Source: Gimibacter soli
GTDB taxonomy: Bacteria > Pseudomonadota > Alphaproteobacteria > Sphingomonadales > Kordiimonadaceae
Reading direction: 5' to 3'
NCBI RefSeq assembly: GCF_028463845.1
Contig: NZ_CP116805.1
Location: 434,001 to 498,000, forward strand
Length of the DNA stretch: 64,000 nt
This document shows, piece after piece, positions 15,965-23,923 of this stretch. Both the position numbers and the translations under genes were made by a program. Position 1 is the stretch's first letter. Each line of letters starts with the position of its first letter. The notes beneath the pieces are model-generated. The model saw nothing but the letters and a program-made list of their open reading frames with translations. It had not been told where the DNA came from and searched no databases.

Positions 15965-16567
15965 ATGGGCACCGGCCGCACACAGGCGGAAAAGGATACG
16001 AAAGCGAATGCGGCGGCGCATGCAGCGCTGATCGCGCGTATCGCGACCGGTGCCGACCGCACGGCCTTTGCCGAGCTTTTCGCCTGGTACGGCCCGCGGC
16101 TCAAGGCGTTCGCGCTGAAAGGCGGGCTTGAGGATAGCGCGGCCGACGATCTGGTGCAGGATGTGATGCTGACCGTCTGGCGCAAGGCAGCGCTTTTCGA
16201 CCCCGCGAAGGCAGCGGCCTCCACCTGGATCTTCACGATCCTGCGCAACCGGCGGATCGATCTTCTGCGGCGGGGAACCCTGCCAACGCAGGAGATCGAT
16301 GCGGCAGAGAGGGTCGCGGCAGACGGCGAGGACCCGGAAGAAGCCACCTCGGGCGAGCAGCTTGCTACCCTTGTGAAGGACCGGATGGCAAGCCTTTCGC
16401 CCGAACAGGCGGAGGTCATCCACAAGGCCTTTTTTGAAGACAAATCCCATAGCGATGTGGCCGCAGAGCTCGGCCTGCCGCTCGGGACCGTGAAATCAAG
16501 GATACGGCTGGCGCTCGCGCATCTGCGGGGCCGGCTTGAGAAGGAAATCGAGGTAAGCGATGCCTGA
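15965..16567 (+). CDS. rpoE: ECF sigma factor of the RpoE/ChrR group
   Basis: Region 2 is DDLVQDVMLTVWRKAALFDPAK followed by STWIFTILRNRRIDLLRR. Region 4 is SLSPEQAEVIHKAFFEDKSHSDVAAELGLPLGTVKSRIRLAL. The 200-residue length fits. The ATG at 15965 is preceded by AAGGGGA; open frame continues to 15800 but that start precedes the promoter. It overlaps the ChrR-like anti-sigma gene by eight bases, the usual sigma/anti-sigma arrangement. In Rhodobacter this pair answers singlet oxygen; the same role here is inferred from family and promoter. Confidence 0.92.
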   Translation: MGTGRTQAEKDTKANAAAHAALIARIATGADRTAFAELFAWYGPRLKAFALKGGLEDSAADDLVQDVMLTVWRKAALFDPAKAAASTWIFTILRNRRIDLLRRGTLPTQEIDAAERVAADGEDPEEATSGEQLATLVKDRMASLSPEQAEVIHKAFFEDKSHSDVAAELGLPLGTVKSRIRLALAHLRGRLEKEIEVSDA

Positions 16568-17213
16568 CAAGGACATGCTGGCCACACTCGTGACAGACCA
16601 TATGGCAGGCGCCTTGCCGCCGCCCCTGATGCTGTTTGCCGACAGCCTCATTGAAATCAACAGCGAAGCCCGGCGCACCCACAACAGCCTGATGGCCGCG
16701 GGCGGCACGCTCATTGACGATATGGCCCCGGCCAGTCTGGCGCCGGACCTGTTCGACCGCCTGCTGGACAAGCTGGATGCCATGCCTGCTGAAGATGAAG
16801 GTTCAGCCGTGGAGGACAATGGCAGCGATACAGACCTCCCCACCGCCTTGCGGGCAAGCCTGCCCGGCCCGGTCGCGGGCCTCAAATGGAAGCGGATCGG
16901 CGGCGGCGTGCGGGAATATCCGATGGTGGCCGGGGTGCGCGGCTACAAGATCAGCCTGCTGGACATTCCGCCCGGGCAGACGATCCCGATGCATACCCAC
17001 CGGGGGCGGGAATATACGCTCGTGCTCCGCGGGTCCTATACCGATACATACGGCGATATGAAAACCGGTGACTTCATCTGCACGACCGAGGCAGACACCC
17101 ATAATCCGGTCGCTGATGCAGCAACCGGCTGCCTGTGCCTCGCCGTTCTCGATGCGCCCCTGAAGTTCAAGGGGCCGCTCGGCTGGCTGATCAATCCGTT
17201 CCTGAAAGTATAG
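16560..17213 (+). CDS. chrR: ChrR-family cupin anti-sigma factor with altered zinc site
   Basis: The 217-residue protein has an N-terminal anti-sigma domain (residues 1-80, MAGALPPPLMLFADSL) and a C-terminal cupin domain. The cupin metal ligands are conserved: HTHRGREYTLVLRG and ADTHNP, plus a CLCLA motif like ChrR. In the anti-sigma domain, however, the four zinc ligands of Rhodobacter ChrR (two His, then CxxC) appear to be replaced by Asp5, Ser29, Ile33 and Glu36. It probably still binds its sigma factor, but not by the zinc-dependent mode. Co-transcribed with rpoE through an eight-base overlap. Confidence 0.85.
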   Translation: MPDKDMLATLVTDHMAGALPPPLMLFADSLIEINSEARRTHNSLMAAGGTLIDDMAPASLAPDLFDRLLDKLDAMPAEDEGSAVEDNGSDTDLPTALRASLPGPVAGLKWKRIGGGVREYPMVAGVRGYKISLLDIPPGQTIPMHTHRGREYTLVLRGSYTDTYGDMKTGDFICTTEADTHNPVADAATGCLCLAVLDAPLKFKGPLGWLINPFLKV

Positions 17214-17218
17214 GCCGC

Positions 17219-17773
17219 TCAGTCTTCGGGCGGACCATCCTCGGGACCGGGGCCTGGTTCATCGCCCGGCGGCGGGGGTGGCATGTCATCGTCGCGGTCA
17301 TCCTTGAATTTCATCTTTTTCGGCATGCGCGGGCGGCTGAAAAAGGCGTCGGCAAGAGCCGCACGTGTGGGCTGATCAAGCGTCGGCAATATCTTCAGAA
17401 GCGCCTCGCGCATCGGCCCGTGCATTGCCCGCATGGCATCGTCATGCTGGTTCAGCGCGGCTTCAAATGCAGCAACGTCGAAGGTTTCAGCGGTAAGGAG
17501 CGCTTTCAGCGTCCGCTGATCCTCGCGAAATGCCTTGTAGCTTTCACGCATCATGGAGCGATTTTCGCGCAGGGCGTCCTTCAGCTGGCCACGAGCTTCT
17601 TCAGGTAGCAGCTTGTGGATAGCCCGGAGATTGAACTCGATCGGCCCCATGGGCGGGCGGTCACTATGGTGTTTGGGCGGCAGGCCACGACCGATCACAT
17701 GACCAAGCGCGAACACATTGAGCGCCAGCGACAGGCCGAGAACCACAAACAGGATCTTCATGTTACGCGTCAT
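17219..17773 (-). CDS. Periplasmic heavy-metal-sensor-like protein (CnrX/ZraP type)
   Basis: The 184-residue product has one N-terminal membrane anchor (MKILFVVLGLSLALNVFALG) and a helical periplasmic domain of the Metal_resist/CpxP-like type (LPEEARGQLKDALRENRSMM, FDVAAFEAALNQHDDAMRAMH). It ends in an acidic, proline-rich tail. A His/Met-bearing stretch (KHHSDRPPM, then QHDDAMRAMHGPM) could bind metal. Its start overlaps the anti-sigma stop by four bases. With the two upstream genes it forms a CnrH-CnrY-CnrX-like unit. No metal efflux genes are nearby. Confidence 0.75.
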   Translation of the reverse strand: MTRNMKILFVVLGLSLALNVFALGHVIGRGLPPKHHSDRPPMGPIEFNLRAIHKLLPEEARGQLKDALRENRSMMRESYKAFREDQRTLKALLTAETFDVAAFEAALNQHDDAMRAMHGPMREALLKILPTLDQPTRAALADAFFSRPRMPKKMKFKDDRDDDMPPPPPGDEPGPGPEDGPPED

Positions 17774-18138
17774 AGGGTGCCGTCCTCAAAAAGGTCGATG
17801 TCGGTGCCTGCGATCAGGCTTGTGGAAAGATCAAGGTCGGTGACCTGCTCGGCCCCCGAAAGGCCGGCGTCATAGCCGACGAAAAGCCCGAGGCAAAGGG
17901 CAGCGGCAAGCGCACCGCCCTCGGCCAGTATCCAGGGCCGCGGGAAGGCCGCGAACAAGCCGCCAAGGAAAGACCGCCCACCGCCTGCCGCCGCCGAGGC
18001 GCGCGCCTGCGCATGGTCATCCGGGATGCGGTGCAGCCTTGCCATGAAGGCAGCAAGGGTCGCGTCATCCCGCCCGGGGACGCTGCCTGCAGTTTTCAGG
18101 AGTTCAGCCAATTTTGCGTCCTCCAGATCCTTCATCAT
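17770..18138 (-). CDS. Small membrane anti-sigma-like protein (CnrY/NccY-like position)
   Basis: The 122-residue product has a cytoplasmic N-terminal helix region of about 75 residues (DLEDAKLAELLKTAGSVPGRDDATLAAFMARL), one membrane helix (WILAEGGALAAALCLGLFVGY) and a short periplasmic tail. It lies directly between an ECF sigma factor and a periplasmic sensor, with ATGA overlaps on both sides. Topology and position argue for an anti-sigma factor; sequence similarity to known families is not obvious to me. Confidence 0.65.
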   Translation of the reverse strand: MMKDLEDAKLAELLKTAGSVPGRDDATLAAFMARLHRIPDDHAQARASAAAGGGRSFLGGLFAAFPRPWILAEGGALAAALCLGLFVGYDAGLSGAEQVTDLDLSTSLIAGTDIDLFEDGTL

Positions 18139-18716
18139 GCCGTCCTTTCCTGGCCGCCCTGCGACCATTCCTCCATCAGGGCCTTCAGCGATTTCCGCGC
18201 CCGCACAAGGAGCGACTCGAAAGCCTTGATATGGATCTCCATCACTTCGGCCGCTTCCTGGTTGGACAGTTCCTCGAAATAGGTGAGGACAACCGCCGTC
18301 TGCTGCCGTTCGGGAAGCGTCGCGACCGCGTCCCTTATCCGTTGCCGTTCGCTTGCATCCGCCATCAGGTCTTCGGCGTTCATCGCATCGTCCGGCGCAT
18401 CATAATCTTCGGGCAAGGCATCCGGCTTGCGGCGCCGCGCCTCGTCAAGGCAACGGTTGACCACCATCCGGTAAAGCCAGGTGCCGAACTTCGCCTTGCC
18501 CGCGTCAAAGAGCTCGGCCTTTGTCCAGACCTTCACAAACACGTCCTGCACCATATCCTCGGCGAGGGCCATGTCGCGCGTCATGCGGAAGGCAAGCGCC
18601 CGGCATTTCACCGCCCAGCGGTCCACAAGAACCGCATAGGCAGCCGGCGAGCCTGCCGCCACCTCGGCGATCAGGCGATCATCGCTTGCGTCCGCAAACG
18701 TGGGCCGTTGCCCCAT
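18135..18716 (-). CDS. ECF sigma factor
   Basis: Region 2 reads AEDMVQDVFVKVWTKAELFDAGKAKFGTWLYRMVVNRCLDEARRRK. Region 4 reads LPERQQTAVVLTYFEELSNQEAAEVMEIHIKAFESLLVRARKSLK. I chose the ATG at 18716, nine bases after GGAAGG; a GTG at 18737 is an alternative. The stop overlaps the anti-sigma-like start. The three genes are therefore translationally coupled, which supports one stress-response unit. Confidence 0.9.
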   Translation of the reverse strand: MGQRPTFADASDDRLIAEVAAGSPAAYAVLVDRWAVKCRALAFRMTRDMALAEDMVQDVFVKVWTKAELFDAGKAKFGTWLYRMVVNRCLDEARRRKPDALPEDYDAPDDAMNAEDLMADASERQRIRDAVATLPERQQTAVVLTYFEELSNQEAAEVMEIHIKAFESLLVRARKSLKALMEEWSQGGQERTA

Positions 18717-18866
18717 GCGCGCAATCCTTCCATTCACTCACCGGCGGTACCCTTCCGGACAGGATACCACCTCGACGTCACACCTGTTACGGGCATGATT
18801 TCACATACCCTTCGCATTTTGTGCCATTTTTCCGTCATCTACAGGCGTTATCACCCGGCGCATCGC

Positions 18867-18896
18867 TTGAAACCGGGCCAAGAGTGTGGCTATGGT
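18867..18896 (+). promoter_or_regulatory. Candidate sigma-70 promoter of ugd
   Basis: TTGAAA (18867-18872) and TATGGT (18891-18896) are 18 bases apart in the 233-base gap between the divergent sigma-factor gene and ugd. Match quality is moderate. The rest of the gap shows no gene; the minus-strand promoter of the sigma factor was not resolved. Confidence 0.4.
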
Positions 18897-18949
18897 GCGA
18901 AAATTTGCGCGCCCCGGCAACCGGGTCCGCCGAACCATAAGGAAACGCC

Positions 18950-20251
18950 ATGAAAATTGCGGTGATCGGTACGGGTTATGTGGGCCTTGTCTCGGGTACG
19001 TGTTTTTCCGAATTCGGCCATGAGGTCATTTGCGTCGACAAGGACGTGAAGAAGATCGAGAACCTCAAGAAGGGCATCGTCCCGATTTTCGAGCCCGGCC
19101 TCGATACCATGGTAGTGCGGAACGCCGAAGCCGGCCGCCTCGATTTCACCACCGATCTTGCCGAAGCCATGGACGGTGCCGCTGCCGTCTTCATCGCTGT
19201 GGGCACGCCGAGCCGCCGCGGTGACGGCCATGCCGACCTTTCCTATGTGATGGCAGCGGTCGACGAAATCGCGGCGCTCATTAAAAGCTATACGGTTGTC
19301 GTGACCAAATCGACTGTGCCCGTGGGCACCGGCCGCGAGATCAAGGCGCGTCTGTCGGCCAAGCTGTCGACCGACATGTTCGATGTGGCAAGCAACCCCG
19401 AATTCCTGCGCGAAGGCGCCGCGATCGAAGATTTCATGCGCCCCGACCGCGTTGTTTGCGGTGTCGAGAACGAGCGTGCCCAGGGCGTGCTGAAGGAACT
19501 GTATCGTCCGCTCTTCCTGAATGAAACGCCGGTCATCTTCACCAGCCGCGAAACCGCGGAAGTGGTGAAATATGCGGCCAACGCCTTCCTCGCCACCAAG
19601 ATCAGCTTCATCAACGAGATGGCCGACCTTTGCGAGCGCGTCGGCGCCGACGTGCAGGAAGTGGCCAAGGGCATCGGCCTCGACAAGCGGATCGGTTCGA
19701 AATTCCTGCATGCAGGCCCCGGCTACGGCGGCAGCTGCTTCCCGAAAGACACCCGCGCCCTTGTGCGCTCGGCCGATGACGCAGGCGTTGACCTGAAAAT
19801 CGTCCGCGCTGTCGTGGATGTGAACGAAGAACGCAAGCGTGCCATGGCCGCCAAGGTGATCGGCGGTTGCGGCGGTTCGGTTGCCGGCAAGAAGATCGCC
19901 GTGCTTGGCCTGACCTTCAAGCCGAACACCGACGACATGCGCGAAAGCCCGTCGCTCGATATCCTGCCCGCCCTTCAGAAGGCCGGCGCTGAAATCCATG
20001 CGTTTGACCCCAAGGGCATGGAAGAAGCCAAGCACCTGCTGCCGGGCGTGCATTTCGCGAATGACCCCTATGAAACCATGATCGGCGCCGATGCGCTTGT
20101 GATTGTCACCGAATGGAACCAGTTCCGCGCGCTGGACCTTGGCCGCGTCAAGGACCTGATGAAGTCGCCGGTGATGATCGACCTGCGCAACATCTATGGC
20201 CGCGCTGATCTGGCGAGCCACGGCTTCCACTATACGGGCATCGGTCGTTGA
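18950..20251 (+). CDS. ugd: UDP-glucose 6-dehydrogenase
   Basis: The 433-residue enzyme oxidises UDP-glucose twice to UDP-glucuronate with NAD, feeding polysaccharide or glycolipid synthesis. Hallmarks: the Rossmann motif VIGTGYVGLVSGTCF at the start, STVPVGTGR near 122, NPEFLREGAAIEDF near 148, the catalytic cysteine in GPGYGGSCFPKDT near 262, and VLGLTFKPNTDDMRESPS near 320. AAGGA precedes the ATG. No other polysaccharide genes are adjacent; the next gene is a MATE transporter. Confidence 0.97.
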   Translation: MKIAVIGTGYVGLVSGTCFSEFGHEVICVDKDVKKIENLKKGIVPIFEPGLDTMVVRNAEAGRLDFTTDLAEAMDGAAAVFIAVGTPSRRGDGHADLSYVMAAVDEIAALIKSYTVVVTKSTVPVGTGREIKARLSAKLSTDMFDVASNPEFLREGAAIEDFMRPDRVVCGVENERAQGVLKELYRPLFLNETPVIFTSRETAEVVKYAANAFLATKISFINEMADLCERVGADVQEVAKGIGLDKRIGSKFLHAGPGYGGSCFPKDTRALVRSADDAGVDLKIVRAVVDVNEERKRAMAAKVIGGCGGSVAGKKIAVLGLTFKPNTDDMRESPSLDILPALQKAGAEIHAFDPKGMEEAKHLLPGVHFANDPYETMIGADALVIVTEWNQFRALDLGRVKDLMKSPVMIDLRNIYGRADLASHGFHYTGIGR

Positions 20252-20252
20252 A

Positions 20253-21596
20253 GTGACGGATCGCGGCCGCGATAGACCGGCGCGGCCGCACCACCAGATC
20301 TGGGCCATTGCCGGGCCTGCCATCGTTGCTGGCTCGTCCGAGCCCATGGTGGCACTGGTGGACGCGTGGGCGGTGGGGCACCTGCCCTCGCCTGTTTACC
20401 TTGCCGCCATCGCAGTGGGCGCCGGGCTTTTTTCCTACATTTTCTGGGCTTTCGGTTTTCTCCGCATGGGGACAACCGGCCTGATCGCACAAGCGACCGG
20501 GCGGCGTGACATGGGCGAGGCTGCCGCCATCCTCACCCGCGCCGTCACCCTTGGCCTCGCCATCGGCCTCATCATCGTGGCCACAGGCCCCGTGATCTTC
20601 CATCTGGGCCTTCTGGCCTACGCGCCACCCGAAACAGTGGAAGCGCCGCTCACGCGATATTTCGACATCCGGCTTTTCGGCGCGCCCTTCACCCTGATGC
20701 TCTATGCCGTCACCGGCTATCTGATGGGTCGCGGGCAGGCCAAGCGCTCGCTTGTCGTGCAGCTGGTGCTCAATATCAGCAATGCAGTCCTGAACCTGAT
20801 CCTTGTTGTCGGGCTTGAGATGGGGGTGGCCGGCGTGGCGCTCGGCACCCTAATTGCCACCCTGCTGGCGTTTGGGTGCGGGCTTTATTTTGTGCGGAAC
20901 GACTTTAATGCCGGCACGCTGAAAGCGGCACTTCTGGACCGCGCCACCTGGGCGCCGCATGCCATCGGCAAGCTTTTCTCCTTAAGCGGACTTCTGCTTC
21001 TGCGCACGCTGATCCTGCTGACCAGCCTCCTGATCATCACCCGTCAGGCGGCAGCCCTCGGCGAGGCGGCCCTTGCCGCCACGCAGATCATGAACACTTT
21101 CATGATGCTGATGAGCCTTGGGCTTGATGGGTTTGCTTTCGCGTCCGAAGCGCTTGCAGGTGCGGCGGCCGGCGCGCGGGACAGGACGCTTTTTTCTTTC
21201 TGGGTCAGGATGGGTTTCCTGTGGTCGGCAATTGCCGCCCTTCTCTATGCAGGCTTCTATCTGGCTTTCGGCAACACGATTGTGGCGCTTCTGACCGACC
21301 TGCCGAGCGTGCGGGCGGCAATGGAACCGCTCATTCCCCTGCTCGCGCTGATGCCGATCCTCGGCTTTGCGGCCTACCAGTTTGACGGCATCTATGTGGG
21401 GCTGACGGCGGCGGGCGGCATGCTGGCCACGATCCTGGCGGGCGGCGCCGTGTTCGCCATCAGCGTCGGGCCGCTCAGCGACCGATACGGCCTTGTCGGC
21501 CTTTGGGGCGCTTTCGGGCTGTTTCTGGTGGTGCGTGGCCTAGGGCAAGCGCTTCTTTATCCGCGCCTTGCCGCAAGGGTTGGCCCTAGAGGATAG
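20253..21596 (+). CDS. MATE-family efflux transporter
   Basis: The 448-residue protein has about 12 membrane helices in two halves. It starts IWAIAGPAIVAGSSEPMVALVDAWAVGHL and has FWAFGFLRMGTTGLIAQATGRRD and LNLILVVGLEMGVAGVALGT, all typical of the MATE/DinF branch. It should export cationic or lipophilic compounds using a sodium or proton gradient. The GTG at 20253 lies one base after the ugd stop; no strong ribosome-binding site is visible, so coupling to ugd is likely. The 3' end overlaps the converging arsC-like gene. Confidence 0.9.
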   Translation: MTDRGRDRPARPHHQIWAIAGPAIVAGSSEPMVALVDAWAVGHLPSPVYLAAIAVGAGLFSYIFWAFGFLRMGTTGLIAQATGRRDMGEAAAILTRAVTLGLAIGLIIVATGPVIFHLGLLAYAPPETVEAPLTRYFDIRLFGAPFTLMLYAVTGYLMGRGQAKRSLVVQLVLNISNAVLNLILVVGLEMGVAGVALGTLIATLLAFGCGLYFVRNDFNAGTLKAALLDRATWAPHAIGKLFSLSGLLLLRTLILLTSLLIITRQAAALGEAALAATQIMNTFMMLMSLGLDGFAFASEALAGAAAGARDRTLFSFWVRMGFLWSAIAALLYAGFYLAFGNTIVALLTDLPSVRAAMEPLIPLLALMPILGFAAYQFDGIYVGLTAAGGMLATILAGGAVFAISVGPLSDRYGLVGLWGAFGLFLVVRGLGQALLYPRLAARVGPRG

Positions 21597-21939
21597 CTTT
21601 CACCGCTTCGGGCGGACGGCCAATGGCGGCCTTGCCGGCGTGGAACACAATCGGGCGTTCGATCAGCTTCGGTGTCGTCGCCATCGCCTTCACAAGCGCC
21701 TTGCCATTGGTGACATCCGCCAGACCCTGCGCCTTGTATTCGTCTTCCTTTGTGCGCATCAGGGCGCGCGGCTCGATCCCGAGCATGCCAAGCACTGCCT
21801 CAAGCTCGTCCTCCGACGGGGCCTCTTCAAGATACAGCCGCACGGTCGGTGTCAGGCCCATGCCTTCGAGAAGGGCGAGCGTTTCGCGTGATTTGGAACA
21901 GCGCGGATTGTGCCAGATGGTGACGGACTTTTCGGCCAT
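21586..21939 (-). CDS. ArsC-family glutaredoxin-type reductase
   Basis: The 117-residue protein begins VTIWHNPRCSKSRETLALLE, the ArsC pattern with catalytic Cys14. It also has RTKEDEYKAQGL and LIERPIVFHAGKAAIGRPPEAV, matching the RxPxV and GRPPE conserved elements. It should be a thioredoxin-fold arsenate reductase or a related YfgD-type protein. No ars operon genes (arsB, arsR) are near, so a housekeeping paralogue is possible. Start 21939 was chosen because the fold begins there. Confidence 0.85.
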   Translation of the reverse strand: MAEKSVTIWHNPRCSKSRETLALLEGMGLTPTVRLYLEEAPSEDELEAVLGMLGIEPRALMRTKEDEYKAQGLADVTNGKALVKAMATTPKLIERPIVFHAGKAAIGRPPEAVKAIL

Positions 21940-21975
21940 GGGGCGGTCTCCTTGAAGGTCAGGAAAGGGAGCGGC

Positions 21976-22049
21976 TGGAGCGGGTAACGGGAATCGAACC
22001 CGTAACAAGAGCTTGGGAAGCTCGTGTGATACCTTTTCACCATACCCGC
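21976..22049 (-). tRNA. tRNA-Gly (anticodon CCC)
   Basis: On the minus strand a 7-bp acceptor stem (GCGGGTA with TACCCGC) encloses a D arm, an anticodon loop TTCCCAA reading CCC, and a T arm ACGGG-TTCGATT-CCCGT. The discriminator is T, and CCA is encoded. The anticodon stem has one mismatch at its base. It decodes GGG. A weak promoter (TTGATT, 17 bases, TAGTTT) lies upstream on the minus strand at about 22066-22094. Confidence 0.95.
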
Positions 22050-22145
22050 AATGGCCATGGTCGGTGCGGAAACTAGCCGCCTGACCGCCTGAAATCAAGA
22101 ATGATCTGTGCCTTGGCCCCGCTTCGCGCTTGACGGCGACAGGAT

Positions 22146-22181
22146 GCCCCGCCACTTTGTCGACGCCGGGTGGCAAGGGGC
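22146..22181 (+). promoter_or_regulatory. Strong leader hairpin before metZ
   Basis: GCCCCGCCAC (22146-22155) can pair with GTGGC (22170-22174) and GGGGC (22177-22181), leaving a two-base bulge and a 14-base loop. It ends about 20 bases before the ribosome-binding site of metZ and has no T-run. It does not match the SAM-II riboswitch as I remember it. A translational control element for methionine biosynthesis is possible. Confidence 0.4.
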
Positions 22182-22214
22182 CGCCGCGGGCAATGATATT
22201 CAGGAGTTTGAACC

Positions 22215-23423
22215 ATGCGCTATCAGAAAGGCACCGACCGCAACGTGACCTCCAAATGGGCTCGCCAGACCCAGATGGTCCGTGCCGGCACCATGCGCTC
22301 TGATTTTGGCGAGATGGCGGAATCCCTGTTCCTGACTTCCGGCTTCGCCTATGCGACCGCCGAGAGCGCCGAGGCGCGCTTCGATGGCCGCGAGGAAGGC
22401 TTCACCTACAGCCGGCAAACCAACCCGACCGTTGCCATGTTCGAGGAGCGGATGGCGCTTCTGGAAGGCACCGAGGTTGGCCGGGCGACCGGCACCGGCA
22501 TGGCCGCGATGACGGCTGCCCTTCTTTGCCAGCTGAAAGCCGGCGATCATGTGATCGGCGCGCGGGCTGCGTTTGGCTCGTGCCGCTGGCTTCTTGATAC
22601 CCTGCTGCCGCGCTACGGCATCGCCACCACAGTGGTGGACGGCACGGACATCAATGCCTGGGCCGCCGCCGTGCGCTCGGAGACCAAGGTCCTGTTCCTC
22701 GAGACACCCGCGAACCCGACGCTTGAAATGGTCGATATCGCCGCTGTTGCCGCTGTTGCCAAAAAGGCCGGCGCGCGGCTTGTGGTCGATAACGTGTTCG
22801 CGACCCCAGTGCTGCAGCGCCCGGTGGACCTTGGCGCCGATATCGTCTGCTATTCGACAACCAAGCATATCGACGGGCAAGGCCGCTGCCTTGGTGGCAT
22901 CGTGCTTTGCGACAAAGCATTCGACGAGGAGTTTCTCTATCCCTACTACCGTCACACCGGCTGCGCCATGGCGCCTTTCAATGCCTGGGTGATGCTGAAG
23001 GGCCTAGAGACGATGGAACTCCGTGTCAATGCGATGGTCGATAACACCGAATATGTGGCCGCCGCCCTCGCAAAGCTTCTCGCCACCACGCGGCACCCCT
23101 CGCTGCCGAACTTCCCGCAGAAGGAACTGGCCGCACGCCAGATGACCCGCGGCGGTACCATGATTGCCTTCGAGCTGGCCGGTGGCCGCGACCAGGCGTT
23201 CAAATTCCTGAATGCGCTCGAGATCATCGATATCTCGAACAATCTCGGGGACAGCCGCTCGATCGCCACGCATCCGTGGAGCACGACCCACAAGGCGCTG
23301 GCCGAGGAATCAAGGCTGGAGCTTGGCATCACGCCGGGCCTTATCCGCCTGTCGGTCGGCCTTGAAGACAAGGATGACCTGGTCCGTGACCTGACCGCCG
23401 CCCTCAAGGCAGCGGGTGTGTGA
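22215..23423 (+). CDS. metZ: O-succinylhomoserine sulfhydrylase
   Basis: The 402-residue PLP enzyme of the Cys/Met-metabolism family makes homocysteine directly from O-succinylhomoserine and sulfide. Hallmarks: FTYSRQTNPTVAMFEERMALLEG near 55, ATGTGMAAMTAAL near 92, LETPANPTLEMVDI near 160, and the PLP lysine in STTKHIDGQGRCLGG near 217. STTKHIDGQGR favours MetZ over cystathionine gamma-synthase. CAGGAG precedes the ATG. apaG follows after seven bases, a common alphaproteobacterial pair. Confidence 0.93.
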   Translation: MRYQKGTDRNVTSKWARQTQMVRAGTMRSDFGEMAESLFLTSGFAYATAESAEARFDGREEGFTYSRQTNPTVAMFEERMALLEGTEVGRATGTGMAAMTAALLCQLKAGDHVIGARAAFGSCRWLLDTLLPRYGIATTVVDGTDINAWAAAVRSETKVLFLETPANPTLEMVDIAAVAAVAKKAGARLVVDNVFATPVLQRPVDLGADIVCYSTTKHIDGQGRCLGGIVLCDKAFDEEFLYPYYRHTGCAMAPFNAWVMLKGLETMELRVNAMVDNTEYVAAALAKLLATTRHPSLPNFPQKELAARQMTRGGTMIAFELAGGRDQAFKFLNALEIIDISNNLGDSRSIATHPWSTTHKALAEESRLELGITPGLIRLSVGLEDKDDLVRDLTAALKAAGV

Positions 23424-23430
23424 GCCCTTT

Positions 23431-23874
23431 ATGAGCGACGATGACGATGACATGGACGACGACCTGATCGATGGTGTGATGACCTTCGAGGCCATTACCG
23501 AAGGCGTGCGGGTCGCCGTCCAGTCCTATTTCCTCTCGGGGCAATCGGACCCTGAAGAGGGCTCCTACGTCTGGGCATACCGGATCCGCATCAGCAACGA
23601 GGGTGCGGCAACGGTGCAGCTTATCAACCGCCACTGGATCATCACCGATGGTCATGGCGGTGTGCAGGAAGTGCAGGGTGCCGGCGTTGTGGGCGAGCAA
23701 CCGGTGCTCGCCCCCGGCGAACGCTTCGTCTATACAAGCGGCACCCCGCTTTCCACGCCCACGGGCTTCATGCGCGGCACATACGAGATGCAGCGCCCGG
23801 ATGGCACCTTCTTCGATGTGGAAATCCCGGCCTTCTCCCTCGATAGTCCTCACTATTCGCTGAAGCTCAATTAA
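23431..23874 (+). CDS. apaG: ApaG domain protein
   Basis: The 147-residue product has an acidic start (SDDDDDMDDD) and then the ApaG fibronectin-like domain: YVWAYRIRISNEGAATVQLINRHWIITDGHGGVQEVQGAGVVGEQPVLAPGERFVYTSG. The GxGVVGxxP loop is the family signature. ApaG has been linked to divalent cation resistance, but its molecular role is unclear. It lies 7 bases downstream of metZ and is probably co-transcribed. Confidence 0.95.
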   Translation: MSDDDDDMDDDLIDGVMTFEAITEGVRVAVQSYFLSGQSDPEEGSYVWAYRIRISNEGAATVQLINRHWIITDGHGGVQEVQGAGVVGEQPVLAPGERFVYTSGTPLSTPTGFMRGTYEMQRPDGTFFDVEIPAFSLDSPHYSLKLN

Positions 23875-23894
23875 GCGCTTTATCTGGCGTTCAG

Positions 23895-23923
23895 CTTCAT
23901 GGTCCTATGATGGGACCATGAAG
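23895..23923 (+). promoter_or_regulatory. Perfect 11-bp hairpin containing a start codon
   Basis: CTTCATGGTCC (23895-23905) and GGACCATGAAG (23913-23923) form a perfect inverted repeat with a 7-base loop. The start ATG at 23918 of the next gene lies in the second arm, so the folded RNA would hide it. It is either a translational switch or an operator placed over the start codon. Confidence 0.55.

Noticed and set aside
18890-20347. Long open frame antisense to ugd
   Set aside because: It is a GC-rich codon-usage shadow. The plus strand encodes a complete Ugd with all motifs, and the antisense product shows no family features.
22050-22214. SAM-II riboswitch before metZ
   Set aside because: The conserved pseudoknot sequence as I remember it is absent; only a simple hairpin can be supported.
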